Of a stretch of 64,000 nucleotides of DNA, positions 60,464 through 64,000 are shown in pieces. Under the pieces are notes generated by a model. That model was not told the origin of the DNA. It did not search any database and saw only the letters and a list, made by a program, of their open reading frames with translations. The first letter of the stretch is position 1; the number at the start of each line of letters is the position of its first letter. Source of the stretch: Styela clava (Eukaryota > Chordata > Ascidiacea > Stolidobranchia > Styelidae); contig NC_135262.1 in assembly GCF_964204865.1 (NCBI RefSeq), positions 13,888,001-13,952,000 on the forward strand, given 5' to 3'. Made by a program: the position numbers and the translations under genes.

Positions 60464-61690
60464 ATGAGTCGTCCTCAATAACTGATTATTCATGCATTGA
60501 TTACAATAGTTTGTTATTTAGGCGCATTTTTAATAACTTGAGCTATATAAAATTTACCAGGGTCAATTTTCATTGCGGGGTACGTTTTAGCGCATCCGTA
60601 AGGGATGACCTTATCGGTAAGGCATTTTTAACTCTTGCTGATAGGCCCCGCCCTCTTCATACAACGTCAAAAATCTGTCCTAATGGGCAAGTGTTTCCAC
60701 TTTCGGATAAAAGTTTGTATTATTCAATATTGATTTGCATTTACTTTAAAAATATTATGAAGTATCAATATTGTCGAAAAATAAAAGTACATTTCAAGAA
60801 AAGTGGTTACTTTTGTCCCAAAATTATAACCTCAAAGTTAATCGACCAAATATATATATACTTTTACACATACTTCAATTTTGTTCAAAAATTAACAACA
60901 TGAAATTTCAATGTTTAGGCATTAATTAAAGTATACCTGGTCCATATGTTGGGTTTCGGGCGCCAAACTTGTGTTCTCGTTCAACGTATTAGTGATATTG
61001 GTGTTGTTACAAAAAAGGGAGGCTGAAATGCTATCGTGAGTTCCGATATAAATTCCAATTCTATCAATACGTTAGACACGGTTGAGTGGTTGATAAAATG
61101 AAATTTGTCGATTGAATGTTATAACACGATGCTAATCATGCGCATAAAAATGATTCTATTATTTATATGTTGTCGATATGTGAGAAAGCGATTTTGCATT
61201 CGTAACGCGCTAACGTAATGTAAAGATAACATTTTACGAAGAACTGGAGTTAACCTACTTGCACTATTTGACAAAAATTGTGCTAGACAGACATTTTCAC
61301 GAATTGGTAATGATTCATCGAAAAACAAATATGATCAATAGTTTATGAGACAGAAAATAGTTTATTGATTTTGTGGAAATGACTAAAAATTATTACTAAA
61401 TATTACTGCAATAAGTTAACACAGAAAGCATATGTGTTGTATTACAATGCAGGAAGTTTTATTTTATCATTTAAATAAAAATATGATGGGAAAACATTGT
61501 ATGCATACTTTAGGAAGGTAATATATTGGATATTATCAGTTTGATCAAATCAGTAATTTGTGTCGAATTGGCCACAATTCAAGAGGCAAATATTGGTCAA
61601 AGATTAGTAAAATATTGTCCCTTATGCGCAAACGTGTATCATGTTTTTTTTTAATTATGCTCTTCTTATATAGAGTTAATACGCTACAAA
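60464..61690. other. Between G and H; no gene
   Basis: A 130-codon plus frame at 60511-60903 has no splice or family support and lies just after the poly(A) signal of G. 61560-61690 matches the sequence before the H' relic. Confidence 0.4.
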
Positions 61691-61710
61691 TACATATATA
61701 AAATAGGGTT

Positions 61711-63333
61711 ATGTTTTATGCAGTCAGAACCATCTCAATAACAACGTTATTTCTAGCATTGGAAATTACAGCAAGTAGCAATGTAAGTATATACAATTTA
61801 ATAATACTTATTTACTAAGTACTGAAAGAAGTATTTGCAGTCTCTATTTGTTAATTGTCGGGAAGAGACATATTAAAATTTTGCCTCCGTTGTGAGTTGT
61901 AACAATGAAATCTTTTTATGTAAGATTATTTCACTAAACTTGAAAAAAATGTATTGCTTGGTCATAAAACTCCAATAATTTCAAGTTGCTTACAATAAGT
62001 TTAATGCACTCTTATTCATAATATATTCATTATAATTCACATGCATCTTGGCACTGCTGAGTCATAGTCTGAAATGGTTATGAATTCATTTTTAAAATGC
62101 GCTCCTATGCACAGTGGTAAAATCCTTTTTATTTTTTATTTTTTCAAAATTCTTGGTTAATTAGGTCTTGTCTGTGTTATATATTTTTTAGAAAAACAAA
62201 GCAGGTGGAGTTTATACCATAAATTCAACGCATTGTGAATATTGCTACAACACTACTTGTAAAATAAGACACGATGCCATATGTGGTAACTACAATCTAT
62301 CAGATAACAAAGCTATTGGGATAGGCATATCAGTCGGAGTTGTTGGTAAGCACGAAACACAAAATTAAAATTATTTTTAACAAGGAAGTAATTTGAATTG
62401 GAAAACACAATGGATGTGTTCATACATTAAGTTTGAAGTCGCTTCATGTCCACAACCTGCTATGCTCTGATAACGCAAAACTAGACGTGATTTAATTTTG
62501 GTTATTATTAGAGTAGAGAATTGATAGATAATCTTTTACTAAAACAGCAAATAACATATAGCATTGGCTTCGTCTTGATTTTTTTTTCCGATTTCCAATT
62601 TATTCTTCTGCAAGTGATTTCAAATTTTAAAGAAGAGAAAGGGAGTTGGTTGCAATAAAATGTCAAAATATGAATTTCGTAATTATGCTGTTAAGTAAAA
62701 TAACCTAATATAAAAAATTAATATTGCTGAATTGTCAAAGTAAAGTATGTTTACTGTTCATAATATTCACGAAACAATATAGCAGTACTGTCCCACAGGC
62801 TTTAAAAGTCTTCCGCTGCAGTTAACAATCTGAGACAACCCAATCAGAATAAGCCCAAACCAATGAGAAAATCCTGGTGAATCTCAAATAATTTACTCGC
62901 TTTAGAGGCGCACGATTCAAATTTAATTTTGTGATTGTGTTTTCTGTTTCTACTCATTGCTTTCTAGTATATTTAAAAAAGAACTTTTTTTTCCAGAGCG
63001 CTATTGTTATCATGTGCTTTTATGTTTCAGGTTTTATTCTGATCGTCTGGCTATGTAATGTGAGTATGTATTTGTTCTTAATTTGTAAAGGCATGTAGAA
63101 AAGGTTATTAATCATCTATAGAAGTAAGGCAGTATGATGGATTGATATCGAAACATTTTCAGCATTATACTTCACTCGACTAACTTACAAAATTCAAATT
63201 AAAAAAATATATTGTTAACTTAAGATACAAAAAATATTAGATAAAATTCGATTAATAAGATATACGTTCTTATATACAGAAGCTACTTTCAAGAAAGAGA
63301 ACGAACACACTTCCAAACACCCAAGATTTGTAA
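61711..63333 (+). CDS. Small membrane protein H with short basic tail, 102 aa
   Basis: Four exons: 61711-61782 (72 nt), 62192-62345 (154 nt), 63031-63059 (29 nt) and 63280-63333 (54 nt), with phases 0, 1 and 0. Exon 1 signal peptide: MFYAVRTISITTLFLALEIT, ending SSN|GTAAGT. Exon 2 ectodomain: INSTHCEYCYNTTC, then the fourth Cys in DAICGN, giving C-x2-C-x4-C-x7-C, almost the spacing of gene G; then AIGIGISVGVV. Exon 3: FILIVWLCN. Exon 4: KLLSRKRTNTLPNTQDL and TAA. There is no glycine tail; the 17-residue basic tail has the same length and exon size as that of gene B on the opposite strand, linking the minus- and plus-strand sets. A poly(A) signal lies at 63489. Confidence 0.78.
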
Positions 63334-63499
63334 TTAATTTTGATGGCGAATTCCCTGACGATGGGATAGAATAGGATTTAAAAGACTGTGTGATACTGAT
63401 ACCACGGAGTGTGATTGGATAGTGCAAGTGCAAACAATGGCAGAATTGATGAAACGACTCGGATGGCAAAGATATGGATAATACTAGTAATAAATATAC

Positions 63500-64000
63500 A
63501 AACTTGGTAATCAAGACACAGTGTACACAATGTATCTCCTTTAGTAATATAACCTTTATTTTCAAGTTAAATATGCATTATTGTTCTAAGCTTCGTGATT
63601 TTGGTGTCTGTACATATGAATACATTCTATGTCTGAATGTTCAATGCTACAGGAGGCAGATCATGTTTCTGGGCCCAACGTGGCTTAATTGTAAGCATTT
63701 GCATAGCCAGCCCTAATTTGTAATTTTGTGCAATGACATTGGATTTAAGACACCACTTCTTTAAGCAGAAAAAAACCGCATTTGGTCAATAATCAACTAA
63801 TTTAAAATCTCGGCTGACTTTTCGTAAATACAAAATCTATTTTCCCAAACAACTTTTTATTTAAATTTTTTTTTTTTTAACGCAATCTGAATCAGTAAAA
63901 GACATCACCACGATTAAAAGTCCATTCTTCGCTTTTCGACAACTATGCTCGCCACAACCCGATTGATCTTCTTATCAGAGACTATTTCACAGTGACAATG
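63500..64000. other. Right flank, nothing firm
   Basis: A plus-strand frame at 63474-63716 contains TQCTQCISFSN, superficially like the C-x2-C of gene G, but without matching spacing, acceptor or TM. The next array member may lie beyond the window. Confidence 0.3.

Larger units (their letters stand above)
52290..61780. repeat. Block duplication, right block (upstream of F through H)
   Basis: Counterpart of 44590-49471. It keeps complete G and H, which the left block has lost, and contains an additional truncated copy of the upstream unit at 55170-56415. Confidence 0.7.

Noticed and set aside
63474-63716. Plus-strand frame with TQCTQC, resembling the gene G ectodomain
   Set aside because: Only the C-x2-C is shared; the spacing to later cysteines, the sequons and a following TM half are missing.

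Overview
The window reads as a piece of an animal nuclear genome: AT-rich, split genes with GT/AG introns, no operons, many small transposon remnants. SRCR and calcium-binding EGF exons identify a metazoan. A 25-bp-armed palindromic repeat with the core GTACCAGGTTAGG resembles repeats I associate with ascidian (Ciona-like) genomes, so a tunicate is my best guess; that is memory-based inference and not proven here. Almost every gene is multi-exon, so the models below were assembled by hand from splice signals, reading phase and comparison between copies inside the window.

Layout. (1) 0-9 kb: a small family of secreted, basic, cysteine-rich peptides (83 and 93 residues, three exons each), with one pseudogene and one plus-strand relic; two members lie on a tandem segmental duplication, one copy of which later received a 943-bp hAT-like insertion. 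(2) 9-14.2 kb: no gene found. (3) 14.3-15.1 kb: an uninterrupted 256-codon gene of unknown function with a C-terminal PPPY motif. (4) 15.1-18.4 kb: mostly non-coding with a GC-rich repeat-like patch. (5) 18.4-26.4 kb: a 12-exon type I receptor (713 aa) with EGF, four SRCR domains, two cbEGF domains, one transmembrane segment and a short tail. (6) 27-39 kb, minus strand: three small single-pass membrane protein genes (132, 100 and 206 aa) with very short cysteine-bearing ectodomains. (7) 43-63.4 kb, plus strand: five further small single-pass membrane protein genes (109, 127, 127, 207, 102 aa) plus relics. Each has a signal-peptide exon, an ectodomain/half-TM exon with two cysteines 15-16 residues apart, and a tail exon; four tails are glycine-rich, three ending Gly-Gly-Gly-Cys-Gly.

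The most notable result is the small-membrane-protein cluster. Seven of the eight genes share the same exon logic: signal peptide ending in phase 0, ectodomain plus first half of the TM from phase 0 to phase 1, then second half of the TM and tail. Four of the signal exons are exactly 78 nt. The cluster grew by block duplication, and two recent copies (E and F) differ at 1 of 78 nt in the signal exon but at 10 of 16 residues in the inter-cysteine loop. This looks like a rapidly diversifying surface-protein array beside a scavenger-type receptor and a defensin-like peptide family. An innate-immune or recognition role is inference only.
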